NCBI RefSeq assembly: GCF_000002875.2
Contig: NC_009277.2
Span: 436,501-500,500, forward strand
DNA from: Leishmania infantum JPCM5
Lineage: Eukaryota; Euglenozoa; Kinetoplastea; Trypanosomatida; Trypanosomatidae
Length of the DNA: 64,000 nucleotides
Direction: 5' to 3'
Shown one piece after another: positions 1 to 9,776 of the stretch (the stretch's first letter is position 1; every line of letters begins with the position of its first letter). A program made the position numbers and the translations under genes. The notes under the pieces are model-generated. The model had not been told where the DNA came from and made no database searches. It saw nothing but the letters and a program-made list of their open reading frames with translations.

Positions 1-1851
1 GCGGACGGCGGCATCGGAGACGATGGCGCATCGCGTCGAGGCGGCGGTGGTGCCAGGCGAGGCGGGGAGCACGCAGTGCCGTACAGCCTGTACCCCTCGC
101 GCGAGACACTCTTGCTGAGCGGCGGCGTCGTGCCACTCAGCGCGCGTGTGCCGTTCGGCGACGGCAGAGCGATCGCGTTGTTTGTGCGCGGCTTTACTCG
201 GTTCGTGGAGGGCCAGCTGGGCGTGCAGCCGCACACGCAGCTTACCTCGGAGCTGTTGCAGGTAGTCAAAGACGTGTCGGACGCCGTGACGGAGGCGTTG
301 GCCGCGAACGCAGACTCCTTGCAGCTGGAGCTACTGCTGCCGGCGTTGCTGGACTACATGGAGCTGCTCCACGTGCTGGACTTGTGCACGGCCACGGCGA
401 CCGGCCGTGGGCCGCTCGCGATGAAAGATGAGCGCCGTGCTGCTGCCGGGGCGACGGGGAGAGACGACGAGCCGAGCGGGCACGGTCGATCATCACCGCC
501 ACGGTCGTCGAGGCCGACGCGCTTTCTTCAGAACATGGCCAACGACCTTGCACAGAACGTCATGGCCGGTGCTGCGCGTGGGGCTCGCGTCGTCCTCTAC
601 TATCTGAGCGAGCGTTTTGCCGCTGTTGTAGAGGCGTACCAGGCGGACGCGCCGGCCACCTTCACCGATAAGATGTACTGGGCGCAGCAGCGGTACCTGC
701 TAACTCTCACCCGCGCCTGCATGTGGTCCATCAGTCAACATTACACGCCAGCCACCACCGCTGCATTGTCTGCGGCGCCAGGGAGCGTTGCCTCGTCGCC
801 GTCGCCGCACGTGCAGGGGCTGCGGTCCACTGTCGCCCCAACGGACCTCGTCGCCACCGCGCCTATGAACGCTCACATACAGGCGCTGTACGACCACATC
901 GATGTGCTCTTCCAACGGAACACGCATGCCGACAACCCGCTGCACCTGACCGACGAGGAGGTGGCGCAGCTGAAAGAAATACACACAGCCGCGCTGCTGC
1001 GTGCACTGCGCATCGAGGAGGCGGCCCCGGACGCGTACCTGCGCCGCGCGTTGGAGGTGGTGGATCGGGTGCCGGCGTCCATGGCCATCGAAGGCGAGCT
1101 AATCGCAGGCAAGGTGCGGCTGTTGGAGCTGGACAGCGACACGGTGGACGAAGAGGGTAGGGCTGCCATCTACGACGACTTGCTGACGTCGCTTCGAAGC
1201 TTGGTGGAGATGCGGCCACGCTTTTCGAGGCACGACGGCGCTCATCATGCTGCCGGTGGAGGTGCTGCGGCTGCTGCGTCGGCAAGCACACCCGCCGACG
1301 GCGGCGGCGGCGAGGAAGACGAAGGTGATGGCGAGCAACTGCGACTCGACGCGGCAACGCAGGCGATCTTGCAGCGTGCCCACACCGACGTCATCACGGC
1401 CTTCTGCGCGGCGCACAAGGAGGAGTGGTCGAACGAGGCGTACAACATCCTTGTCGCGCACAAGTACCACGGCGTCAAGATCACGAACGACCTCATACGG
1501 CCGGTCCTGGAGGTGTTCAGCCGCCGCGGCGACTGCCGTGTCTTCAGCTTGGTGGATTTATGCGTGCTCTACAGCAATGAGCCGATCGACATGCACACCA
1601 TCGCGCTGCTGTTCCGCACATGCGCGGCGGCCGGTGACCACTACCGCGCTCGCACGTTCCTGCAGCTGGTGAACGAGATTATACATGGGTTTCTTGTGAA
1701 GTGTCCGGCCTCGGTGAAGGAGTCGCTGCAGGAGTTGAAGCTGCTCGACCCGCCGCCGCGGCACCTGTTCGTCTCGACCGAGGATGATCTTGTGCAGAGT
1801 GCGCTCGGCGAGCAGCAACGCACCGTACGCCGGCTTCCTACCGGGTCTTGA
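1..1851 (+). CDS. Hypothetical helical-repeat protein, 5'-truncated by the window edge
   Basis: The reading frame is open from base 1 to the TGA at 1849-1851. The first start-like codon inside the window is a GTG at 76, which is not a credible eukaryotic start, so the true ATG almost certainly lies upstream and only the C-terminal ~616 codons are visible. I do not recognise the family. The protein is mostly alpha-helical by composition, with a serine/proline-rich linker around 430-530 and a second low-complexity Ala/Gly/Glu stretch around 1240-1340. The last ~150 codons look like tandem amphipathic helical pairs (hydrophobic pattern with an AAAGDHYRARTFLQLV segment), the sort of pattern seen in PPR- or TPR-like proteins. 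That resemblance is inference only. It is the first member of the + strand array, and a 650 bp pyrimidine-rich gap follows. Confidence 0.75.
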   Translation, partial: ADGGIGDDGASRRGGGGARRGGEHAVPYSLYPSRETLLLSGGVVPLSARVPFGDGRAIALFVRGFTRFVEGQLGVQPHTQLTSELLQVVKDVSDAVTEALAANADSLQLELLLPALLDYMELLHVLDLCTATATGRGPLAMKDERRAAAGATGRDDEPSGHGRSSPPRSSRPTRFLQNMANDLAQNVMAGAARGARVVLYYLSERFAAVVEAYQADAPATFTDKMYWAQQRYLLTLTRACMWSISQHYTPATTAALSAAPGSVASSPSPHVQGLRSTVAPTDLVATAPMNAHIQALYDHIDVLFQRNTHADNPLHLTDEEVAQLKEIHTAALLRALRIEEAAPDAYLRRALEVVDRVPASMAIEGELIAGKVRLLELDSDTVDEEGRAAIYDDLLTSLRSLVEMRPRFSRHDGAHHAAGGGAAAAASASTPADGGGGEEDEGDGEQLRLDAATQAILQRAHTDVITAFCAAHKEEWSNEAYNILVAHKYHGVKITNDLIRPVLEVFSRRGDCRVFSLVDLCVLYSNEPIDMHTIALLFRTCAAAGDHYRARTFLQLVNEIIHGFLVKCPASVKESLQELKLLDPPPRHLFVSTEDDLVQSALGEQQRTVRRLPTGS

Positions 1852-2500
1852 AGTACCGAACGAGGGTGGTGGCCATGCTACTCGTCGTGGTGGCAGCATC
1901 CGGGATCCACCTCCTCCCTCGTCCCCTTCACCGCGGATGTGCGCGCGGGCCAGCCCTTGCGCACGTGCTGGCTCGCCGGCTCACATGAGCCGACATCGAC
2001 AAACCCCACTCGCACGCGGCGCTCGCGTGCCGGAGCCGCATCACATGCGAAGCAAACGAGAGGCAAATCACGGACAAGGCAATACTGCTGCTGTGGCAGT
2101 GCTGGCAGTGAGGAGAACGGCATGCGCTTCTTCATCCTCGCCACAACGAAATGCCGATCTACGTCGTCCGGCGGGGCGGTGTGAGGGAGGCGGCTGCTCC
2201 TATCCCTCGGGGGGGGGGGGCGCTTGTACTCACCGCCGTGTTCGCACCGCCTTCTCCACCGTGACGCACGCCTCAAGAAACGCGGTTGATGTTGTTCGTC
2301 GGACGCAACGCAACACCCTCACCTCCCCTTCCTTCCTTCCGTCCCTTTCTTTCACCCTCCCCCCCTCCCACCGTGACGCACATGCTCACGCACACTCGCT
2401 TGCCGGCGTGCTCCGTTAGCGCACACACTGCCTGCTGCTTCACCTCGAGGGCTGGCACACACGCACACACATACGCACACACGCCAGCGCTGTCGTCGCC
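1852..2500 (+). other. Intergenic region
   Basis: No gene is supported here. It holds a homopolymeric G run near 2211-2220, CA-rich short repeats near 2455-2485 and a long pyrimidine tract at 2320-2371 that probably directs trans-splicing of the next gene. Confidence 0.7.
2320..2371 (+). promoter_or_regulatory. Candidate polypyrimidine tract for trans-splicing
   Basis: A nearly pure C/T stretch of about 50 bases sits 130 bases upstream of the ATG at 2501. In trypanosomatids such tracts precede the AG where the spliced leader is added. AG dinucleotides downstream, for example at 2418-2419, are possible acceptors. Confidence 0.5.
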
Positions 2501-3193
2501 ATGAGCACCGATCCGAATGGCACTCGCTGGTCAAACTCCGAGAAGAACTTCGGAAAAGCGCTGCTGAAGAAGTCGGGGTGGACAGAGGGCGCCGGCCTCG
2601 GCAGGGGGCAGGATGGCGTCGTCGATCACATCAAGGTAACCCGCAAGGATGGCGTGATGGGGCTCGGCTATCAGGCTGGGGTGCAGGAGACGTGGACGAC
2701 GCAGTCACTCGGCTTCGCCGACGTCCTCACACGCATCAAGGCGTCCACTACCGCCGCCATCAGCGACTCAGACGACGACGGTGAGGCGTCGCGGTCGTCC
2801 TCGCCGACGACCAACGGGGAGGCGAAGAAGATCGGCATGAGCCGCCACTACAAGATGTACGCCAGACGCAACGCCCTGAAGACGGAGCTCATCCACGGTG
2901 GCGACAGCGCCGAAACGGAGGCGAAACGGCTGGAGATTCTCGGCAGCGCGGCGATGAAGCGTCGGCGCGACGCGGACAGCGACGACGATAACGACGGAGC
3001 GGGTCGGAATTGCAGCCAGAGCACGTCCTCCGCCTCCACGCTCAAATCGCCACTGCTGCTTCGGCTTATGGCACGCAGCTCCAAGGACGAGCCGAAGCCG
3101 ACGGCGGGCGACATGACACCGGCGCAGCTCATCACCGTAACAAAGCCGCATCCGCGGCCTCCAAAATGCACGGATACGCCGTTCCTTGCCTAA
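2501..3193 (+). CDS. G-patch domain protein, PINX1-like
   Basis: The protein is 230 residues long. Residues ~15-57 form a G-patch (FGKALLKKSGW, then GLGRGQDG, then MGLGYQ), followed by a WTTQSLGFADVLTRIK segment. The order 'G-patch, DHIKV, GLG, then W..Q..F..VL' matches the N-terminus of PINX1/Gno1 proteins. In other eukaryotes these activate the DEAH helicase Prp43 in ribosome biogenesis and can inhibit telomerase. The rest is charged and low complexity, with acidic serine patches (SDSDDDGE, DSDDDNDGA) typical of nucleolar proteins. The ATG at 2501 follows a clear pyrimidine tract, and the stop is the TAA at 3191-3193. A nuclear or nucleolar location and a Prp43 cofactor role are inferred from the family. 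Other G-patch families remain possible because the C-terminal part is not diagnostic. Confidence 0.85.
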   Translation: MSTDPNGTRWSNSEKNFGKALLKKSGWTEGAGLGRGQDGVVDHIKVTRKDGVMGLGYQAGVQETWTTQSLGFADVLTRIKASTTAAISDSDDDGEASRSSSPTTNGEAKKIGMSRHYKMYARRNALKTELIHGGDSAETEAKRLEILGSAAMKRRRDADSDDDNDGAGRNCSQSTSSASTLKSPLLLRLMARSSKDEPKPTAGDMTPAQLITVTKPHPRPPKCTDTPFLA

Positions 3194-4473
3194 TGATGGC
3201 GGTGGCGATGGTGGTGGTGGTGGCGAGCCCGATGGCGTGGCTGTGAGACATCATGCGTTGCGAAGGGGCGGACTGCTGTGGGCGTGCGCGCGCGCTCTTT
3301 GCCTTCATCTAGCCTTCTCTCTCCACACTCTCCCCGTGCGATGCCGCTGCGTGTTGGCGGTCGTGGCGAACACGACGACACTGAGTCGTTTAAAGCACTC
3401 GGAATGGAAAGGCGAGGTGGCGTCGAGCTGCCGCGGCAGCGGTGCGGATGCCCCGTGGCGCGCCCGCCTTCCTCTCTTCCACCCACTCACCACACATACA
3501 CACACAAACACACACATACCCATCCATCTTCTCTGAGCAGAGGCAGTAGAGAGCGCTTGTGGCGAGAGGTTTGTGAGTCTCTTGAGCGCGTGCCACGAGC
3601 ACCACCCCCACCACTCTGTCTCTGCGCGTGTTGTGTGTGTGTGTGTGTCTCATGCATAAGCGGGAGAGCCGCGCCACCCCTTTGCTCCTCGATTCCTTCA
3701 TCAACGCCTGCGCATGTGGGCGCGTGGCAGAGGGGGGGGGGATTGCTGCACGTAAGATGCGCGTAACAAGCCCCGCAACAAGAACACTCACACGAACTCT
3801 AATGGGAGACGTGGCACCGTCGTGTGGATGACCTGCCCGTCGCTTCAGCTGCGGCAGATGTCTGTGACTGTGTGTGCACACGCGCGATGGAACAGGGGTC
3901 ACTGGAATACTTGGAAGTCTCTTATGGCTGCACGATGTGGGGATGCATGCTGTCCGGCAAACAGTGGTGCTCATGCGTTCTCCCGCTCCGAGGGACTGCT
4001 CGATGAAGCGCTGTTCTCGTTGGCTACCCCATCTCGCCACCCCACCCACCCACGTGTGCGCGTCTTGTCATGCCCCCTCTTCCTGCTGGTCTCCACTAGC
4101 CCTCTTCCTCATCCTGCCTTCGTTGCTCCACCACCACCACCGCGGCGACAGCCATCCATGCACGAGACGGGGGAGGGGCTTTTGTGAAGAGCCTAGACAA
4201 GACGTGCAAAGAACGTGTTTGGCTTGTCGCGCATCTCCGTACGTCTCCGCGGCGCACCTCGGCACACACCGACACGGCCGTGCCCGCAAGCACAGCAAGA
4301 GCATCCATCAGACGACACATTCACACGTGCGCGGGTGTGCGTGCGCTGCTCGTCAGAGGTGTGCTGCTTCATAGAGATTAAGATTGGCAGGCCTGCGGCG
4401 AACGAAACGTGGCAGTGGCCTTCCAGCTCCCTCACCTCCGCACGACGGCGTCTTTAGGCGGGTCACCGAAGCC
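3194..4473 (+). other. Intergenic region
   Basis: About 1.3 kb without a supported gene. Short ORFs in all frames have the composition of untranslated DNA. It holds CA/TG-rich patches (3490-3530, 3625-3650), a G run near 3735 and pyrimidine tracts near 4065-4130, the last a candidate splice signal for the kinesin gene. Confidence 0.65.
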
Positions 4474-7149
4474 ATGTCGGAGCGCGTTCATGTTGTTGTG
4501 CGTATCCGCCCCTTCATCGCCTCTGACCCACCCGATGCAGAGCTGAACACGCTCGTGCTCGACCCGACGCACGTCAGCGTGGGCAACAACCGCGTCTTCA
4601 AGGCGGATCGAGTGTACATGATGGAGGACGCCACGGAGGTCATCTACGCCGAGTCCATAGCGCCGCTGATCAGCCGCTTTCTTCGGGGATTCAACACCAG
4701 CGTCCTCGCGTACGGCCAGACAGGGACGGGCAAAACCTTTACGGTGCAGTCCCTCCTGCCTCTGTTGCTGACGGACATCATGGCAGACAAGGGTCTGCGC
4801 AGCGGCGCGGCAGGGGCACCCAGCGCAGAGACGTCGACCTCGCTCACGGCAAAAGCACCACTGCTGTACCTGCAGTACGTTGAGGTGTACGGTGAAACGA
4901 TCCGCGACCTGCTGGAAGGCCCGGCCGCCGCCGCGTTGCGCAGCGACGGTGAAGAGCCCAGCAAGATCCGCCTCGTGACGACGACGGCACCGGGGGCGCG
5001 GGCGACCAGCCCGTCTTCGGAGCGCGCGGACCGGCAACTTTCTCCCATAGACGAACGTGACGCCGCAGCATCGCCGACGGCAGGCTGTGTTCTTGTAGGC
5101 GCCACCATCGTCCCCATCTTCACGCTCGCGCAGGCGGCGGAGCTGATCGCTCGCGGTGGCACTCGACGCGCAACCGGGTCTACAAACGTACACGCGCACT
5201 CGAGCCGGAGTCACGCCATCCTCACCCTCTTTCACGCTCGCTACGCGTGCCGGCTCGACGTTGTCGACTTGGCCGGCTCAGAGAGAGAGAAGAAGACGGG
5301 AAACGTGGGCGTGCGCTTCCAGGAGAGTATCGCCATCAACACTGGACTGCTGGCGCTGGGCAACGTCATGCGTGCGCTGAGTCGCATCCATAGAGCTGCC
5401 AACGGCAAGGAGGCGGGCCGGGGTGGTGGGGCAGGGCATCAACGGGCGCAGCACGTTCCCTACCGCAGCAGTCGCCTGACGCGTCTGTTGCAGGACACCC
5501 TCGGCGGCAACAGCGCCACGGTGCTCATCGCCTGCGTTGCACCCGACACGTACAACCGCGATGAGACGCTGCGGACGCTGCAGTACTGCTCCCTCGCGCT
5601 GCGCATTCTGAACGAGCCGCTGCAGCAGTACGAGCGACTTCGACGCGCACAGTCGCCGCTGTGTCGTCGTGGAAGCCCCTCCGCCGCCGCCGCGGTCTCG
5701 CCACTGTCGCTGCGCGAGGGTTCATACACGGCCACCGCAGCTACGAGGGCTTGCAGGGACAGCGAGGAGGCAGACGAGCCGAAGATGACCCAGCTGAAGG
5801 TGCTCGAGCTGCAGTCTGCCTACGCCAGTCTCCAGCAGCAGTACGACGAGCAAGCCGAGGTGATTGCCAACATGTGCGCGTCGCACGCAACAACGAAGGA
5901 GCGGCTGGCGCTGTGCGAGCGGGAGCTCCGCAAGGACGAGGGCATCTTCACCCAGCAAATACGTGCCATGCAGGAGCTCGTGTGCGAGAACCGAAAGCTG
6001 CGGCGGCGGCTCGCGAAGGTATGTGCCCCCCCCACTACCACCACCAACACTACAGCAGCAGCGACCGCTGGACGCGATAAAGCAGCCATGGCGCACGACC
6101 CGCTCTTCCGTGGCGGTGATGGCCTACCTGAGTCCACTTGCACAGAAACGGACTCGCACCATGGTGACAAGGACCTTACGGACGCCGTGCGCCACCTGCT
6201 GCTCGCTGGTGATCGCGATGCCGCGGGCAGAATGGGTGTCTCACTGCAGCTTGCACCCTCGCACTCTCAAGGCCACCGTCAGCAACACTCAGCCCCAGTA
6301 GCTGCCGCCGCGGCTACTCGACCGCCGCTGTCGGCCCATTCGCCGCACCGCTCGCAGGACGTCAGGGATGGTGTCACGGGCGGCACTCAGTACGTGCCAC
6401 TCGAGGAGTTACCGCTGGCAGTGGCACACCAAGCCGGGGTGCGGGTCGACGATGGCCGCGGAGGTGCAGAGACACCGACATACCCAGGGGCGGGGGGGCG
6501 CACAGAGGCTTCTCACGCGCTGGACGGCATGACGCCTGGCGGTGCTGCTGCTCCAACTCCTGCAGAGCCTGCCCAGTCGTTCATCCGCTACATTCTCGGC
6601 CTGCATGGCATCGATCCAGAAGCTGAGCAAGCAGGTGACGTTGACGGTGATGACGGAAGAGGGCGGGCAGGAGCGGGAGCGGTGGCGGTGGCAGCCACGT
6701 CTCTCCAGTCGTCCATCCGCAAATCCGCGGCCACGAGCGTAGGTGGGGTGGCGCTGGAACCTGCAGAAGTATCGGAGACAACCGCAGGGAGCAGCCGCGA
6801 TGACCACGCGCGACAGGAAGGTGCACCATCGCCTCTGAACTACGCTCTGTCGCGCCGCTCCGGCCGCTTCGCCGCGTCCTTTCCTCCGCAAACGATGGGG
6901 GCGCTCTCTGAGGGAGAGCACAGCAGCTGGGAAAGGCAGGTGGATCGCCGGGGAGGCGGCGCTGATGCAGCTCAGCTAGACAGCTCGGCGGTGCTGCTGC
7001 TGGCGAAGGAGGTGCTGCGTTACCAAGGAACGAATGCGGAGTTGCGCAACCAGGTCCAGGTACTTCAAGCAGAGCTGGATGGTAAGCAGCGAGAGGCAGC
7101 GCTGCTGCGTCTGGAGCTGCAAGAAATGAAGGAACTCTTCACGACGTAA
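4474..7149 (+). CDS. Kinesin motor protein (kinesin-4-like motor, C-terminal coiled coil)
   Basis: An 891-residue kinesin with an N-terminal motor. The P-loop GQTGTGKT is at residues 81-88, switch I SSRSH at 243-247, switch II DLAGSE at 265-270, and a VPYRSSRLTRLLQD motif precedes the end of the motor. The segment GVRFQESIAINTGLLALGNV resembles kinesin-4/KIF21-type motors, but assignment to a family is tentative because trypanosomatids have many divergent kinesins. Loop insertions rich in Ser/Ala lie in the motor. A coiled coil follows at about 435-515, then a long disordered Ala/Gly/Ser/His region, then a second short coiled coil in the last ~55 residues. An in-frame ATG exists at 4384, but the motor begins right after the ATG at 4474 (MSERVHVVVRIRPF), so 4474 is the natural start. 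It should be an ATP-driven plus-end microtubule motor; the cargo is unknown. Confidence 0.93.
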   Translation: MSERVHVVVRIRPFIASDPPDAELNTLVLDPTHVSVGNNRVFKADRVYMMEDATEVIYAESIAPLISRFLRGFNTSVLAYGQTGTGKTFTVQSLLPLLLTDIMADKGLRSGAAGAPSAETSTSLTAKAPLLYLQYVEVYGETIRDLLEGPAAAALRSDGEEPSKIRLVTTTAPGARATSPSSERADRQLSPIDERDAAASPTAGCVLVGATIVPIFTLAQAAELIARGGTRRATGSTNVHAHSSRSHAILTLFHARYACRLDVVDLAGSEREKKTGNVGVRFQESIAINTGLLALGNVMRALSRIHRAANGKEAGRGGGAGHQRAQHVPYRSSRLTRLLQDTLGGNSATVLIACVAPDTYNRDETLRTLQYCSLALRILNEPLQQYERLRRAQSPLCRRGSPSAAAAVSPLSLREGSYTATAATRACRDSEEADEPKMTQLKVLELQSAYASLQQQYDEQAEVIANMCASHATTKERLALCERELRKDEGIFTQQIRAMQELVCENRKLRRRLAKVCAPPTTTTNTTAAATAGRDKAAMAHDPLFRGGDGLPESTCTETDSHHGDKDLTDAVRHLLLAGDRDAAGRMGVSLQLAPSHSQGHRQQHSAPVAAAAATRPPLSAHSPHRSQDVRDGVTGGTQYVPLEELPLAVAHQAGVRVDDGRGGAETPTYPGAGGRTEASHALDGMTPGGAAAPTPAEPAQSFIRYILGLHGIDPEAEQAGDVDGDDGRGRAGAGAVAVAATSLQSSIRKSAATSVGGVALEPAEVSETTAGSSRDDHARQEGAPSPLNYALSRRSGRFAASFPPQTMGALSEGEHSSWERQVDRRGGGADAAQLDSSAVLLLAKEVLRYQGTNAELRNQVQVLQAELDGKQREAALLRLELQEMKELFTT

Positions 7150-7601
7150 AGGCGGCCTTCAGTCCCTCTGTGTGTCGGCCAAGCTCCCTCGCACGCTCAC
7201 GCGTGCTGCTCATACCCTGTATCACCTGCACGCAATACATACCGATGCGCACGTGCAAGCCCCGGCTCCGTGAGCTGTTAAGCTGATGCAGGCAAAGCCA
7301 CTGGGCCCATCCGCTTGGCACTGGTCCGAGCCCGTCACGGACATCATATACGATGCTGGCGGCAGACACTTGAGTCTGCGTGTGCTTGCTCGGTGTGCCC
7401 CCTCCCACCCTCCCCACGCGCGCACATGCACGCGCATGCGCCGTCTATCTCTCTGTCTCTCTCCCTCTCCTCACGCGCACGCGCGCTCTCTCACATCGCT
7501 CGGGCGCGTTGGGCTTTTCCGTCTTGTCGAGATTCATCGCACGCGTGCACGCACGCGCACAGCGTAGCAAAAAGAGAGCGAGAGAGCACATTCCAGGAGC
7601 A
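7150..7601 (+). other. Intergenic region
   Basis: No gene is supported. It contains a strong CT-rich tract at 7442-7473 and CGCA-rich repeats up to 7560; the first good AG after the tract (near 7565) could be the trans-splice site for the next gene. Confidence 0.65.
7442..7473 (+). promoter_or_regulatory. Candidate polypyrimidine tract for trans-splicing
   Basis: A run of TCTCTC-type pyrimidines upstream of the ATG at 7602. It lies inside the long open frame that starts at 7380, which supports the downstream ATG at 7602 as the real start. Confidence 0.5.
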
Positions 7602-9776
7602 ATGACGACGGCAGCGCCACCGTTCCACGCCCCACGCCCTCCTCTGACGGCCCGCAGCGACCCGAACAGCACCGCCGTCTCGCGCGGCGGTACTGCTGCC
7701 GTGGCGGCAATGCCAGAGACGCAGGTGCGCCGTCGGCTTGCAGAGGTAGAGACGCGGCTGCGTGACATGGAAGAGGAGGCGAGGCGCACCCGCGTGCTGC
7801 AGGAGCAAGAGATCGCAAATCTCGAGCATGACAACGTGAAGCTGCGCGAGCGGCTCGAGGCAATCCGCATGGAGGAGTGCATGTCGCTGGCTGAAGCGCG
7901 TGCGCTTCAGGACCACACCAGCTATCAGCTCACCGGCGGTGCGCCGGCTTCTCATGCAGAGTCGAAGCTTCTTGGGTCGACCACTATCAAGTATCAGAAT
8001 GCCAAGGCCGAAGTTCAAAGGCGGCGACGCGAGTGCGCCCAGGCAGAGCGCCAGCTCGCGGAGGCGCGGACCCGACTTGCTGATGTGCGGAAAGCTCGCA
8101 AGGAACTGAAGGGACGGAGCCTCGCGGCAGAGATGTCGGCTTCGATGCGCGTCGCGGCGGCTGACAACTATAGGACGCTCATCCACGAGCGGCTCCGCGG
8201 CTTAGAAGAGCAGGTGGCACGTGAGCAGGAGCGCTTCAACAGTATTGCGACGGAGGCGAAGCAAGCACGCATCGAGATTGACGCGCTGCTAGTGAGCCAG
8301 ACGAGCAACGAAAAGATGTACCGCCACTGGTACGATGCGCTGTTGGCGAAGCGTCGCGAGATGGCGTTCTTGATGGAGGTGTGCAACCTCCTGTGCGAGG
8401 AGCGCCAGCAAGTCGTTGCCGAGCTCACGGAGGTTCAGGCGCGCATGGCAGAGCAGAGTCATCAGTACGAGGCTGCCTTCGACGAGCTGACGGGGGTGCA
8501 AGACGAGAACGCCAAGACGCAGGCTGCAAACTGCGAGCAGCTGGAAGAGCTGCGTCGACTCATCGCGCAGACCCGGACAGAGCGGGAGGCGCTGGAGGAG
8601 GAGAACAGATGCACCAAGACCGCCATGGAGCGTCAACGTCGTCGCACCGTTGGCCACCGCCTCAAAGAGGAGGCGAACACCACGACCACCAGCGCGGCAA
8701 GCCGAGGCAGCAGCGCCATTGATGGGGAGTGTGGCATCGTGGCCGCCGGTGAGGCCGAACGTGTCGGCGACGATGGCGGTGCAGAGCTGCGGACTCCAGA
8801 GAGCGAGTCGTCGCTCGACGGCAACCAGCAGCAGATCCGCATGTTCGATGACTACTACCGGAAGCTCTCCGCCATTGTACAGAGCGACGCCATCGAGGAC
8901 GTGGCCGGGTTCATGGATGCAGCTGCCGACGAGCGGTACAAGGTCTTTGACGAGATGAACGCCATCGAGCGCAACATGGTGGCGCTCGAGACGGAGAAGG
9001 CCGCGCTGGTGGCGCAGCTCAGTAGGGTTGGCGGTATTCGCCCAGCCACCGTCCCGAAGTCGGCGCAGCAGCCGTTCACACCCACCGCGCTCGCAACGCT
9101 CGCTGGTGCTGACACGCTCGAGGACCTTACCGCGGTCACAACCGCCGTGGCAGCCGGGAAGAGCAGCGGCACGGGCGCACTTGGCGCGTCGACCGACGGC
9201 ACGCAAGAGCGCTGTAATCGCATGGCAGACCTCCTCGACGATTTGGGTGCTACGCGCGACCTTGTTTTTGAGCAGCAGGAGGAACAGGAGACGAGCGCGG
9301 CGGTGTTGGAGCAGGTGGTCGCGCAGGTGAATCAAGTGTTTCGCGGACTCGGCTGCAGCGTGGACGAGCTTCGCGCCCTCACGGGGATGGAAGGGGTACA
9401 GCAGACCACCCTGCTGCAGTGCCTCGCCATGGTTGAGCAGCGCGCCAGTGAGTACCTGATAGCGTACTCGCGTCGACAGCGGAAGCGATCTTCGCAAGCG
9501 ACGGGGGCGAGGGCGTCGCCCCCCTCCCGCGACGCAGCACGCACAATCCTTCGTCGACCCGACTTGCTACCGAAGACACAGAAAAATGCGGTGGAGGCCA
9601 CCGTGATGCAACAAGCGCTGCCTCGCTCGACGGACGTGACGACAAGGATGCCCACCGTCGCCGCGCTTGCCATCGGCGGCAGTTTGACCTTAGATGACCT
9701 TGTCGAGGAACGTCCCTTGACGACGACGGAGCTGAAGGAGGTGGTAGAGGCGAGGCGCATCCTGGCACAGCCGTGA
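7602..9776 (+). CDS. Coiled-coil protein, outer-dynein-arm docking complex (ODA1/CCDC63/CCDC114)-like
   Basis: A 724-residue protein that is almost all coiled coil from about residue 30 to 560. Two segments recall the ODA docking-complex family. One is IEIDALL followed by a Y..WYDALLAKRREM segment. The other is IRMFDDYYRKLSAIV, then a DAIEDVAGFMDAADERYKVF-like segment and MNAIERN, which matches the family pattern 'F..I...TG..D...L...F...E..NF.LF..INE...E'. In other ciliates and flagellates these proteins anchor outer dynein arms on doublet microtubules, so an axonemal location is inferred. The frame is open from 7380, but the ATG at 7602 sits just after a pyrimidine tract and begins normal coding sequence. 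A low-complexity Thr/Ala/Gly insert lies near residues 345-400. It follows the kinesin gene directly. The family match is by eye and not certain. Confidence 0.7.
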   Translation: MTTAAPPFHAPRPPLTARSDPNSTAVSRGGTAAVAAMPETQVRRRLAEVETRLRDMEEEARRTRVLQEQEIANLEHDNVKLRERLEAIRMEECMSLAEARALQDHTSYQLTGGAPASHAESKLLGSTTIKYQNAKAEVQRRRRECAQAERQLAEARTRLADVRKARKELKGRSLAAEMSASMRVAAADNYRTLIHERLRGLEEQVAREQERFNSIATEAKQARIEIDALLVSQTSNEKMYRHWYDALLAKRREMAFLMEVCNLLCEERQQVVAELTEVQARMAEQSHQYEAAFDELTGVQDENAKTQAANCEQLEELRRLIAQTRTEREALEEENRCTKTAMERQRRRTVGHRLKEEANTTTTSAASRGSSAIDGECGIVAAGEAERVGDDGGAELRTPESESSLDGNQQQIRMFDDYYRKLSAIVQSDAIEDVAGFMDAAADERYKVFDEMNAIERNMVALETEKAALVAQLSRVGGIRPATVPKSAQQPFTPTALATLAGADTLEDLTAVTTAVAAGKSSGTGALGASTDGTQERCNRMADLLDDLGATRDLVFEQQEEQETSAAVLEQVVAQVNQVFRGLGCSVDELRALTGMEGVQQTTLLQCLAMVEQRASEYLIAYSRRQRKRSSQATGARASPPSRDAARTILRRPDLLPKTQKNAVEATVMQQALPRSTDVTTRMPTVAALAIGGSLTLDDLVEERPLTTTELKEVVEARRILAQP

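Noticed and set aside
8289..9497. Long antisense ORFs opposite real genes, for example 402 codons here and 351 codons at 28959-30014
   Set aside because: In GC-rich DNA the strand opposite a coding region is often open. Codon use and composition support only the + strand genes, and no domain was recognised in the antisense products.
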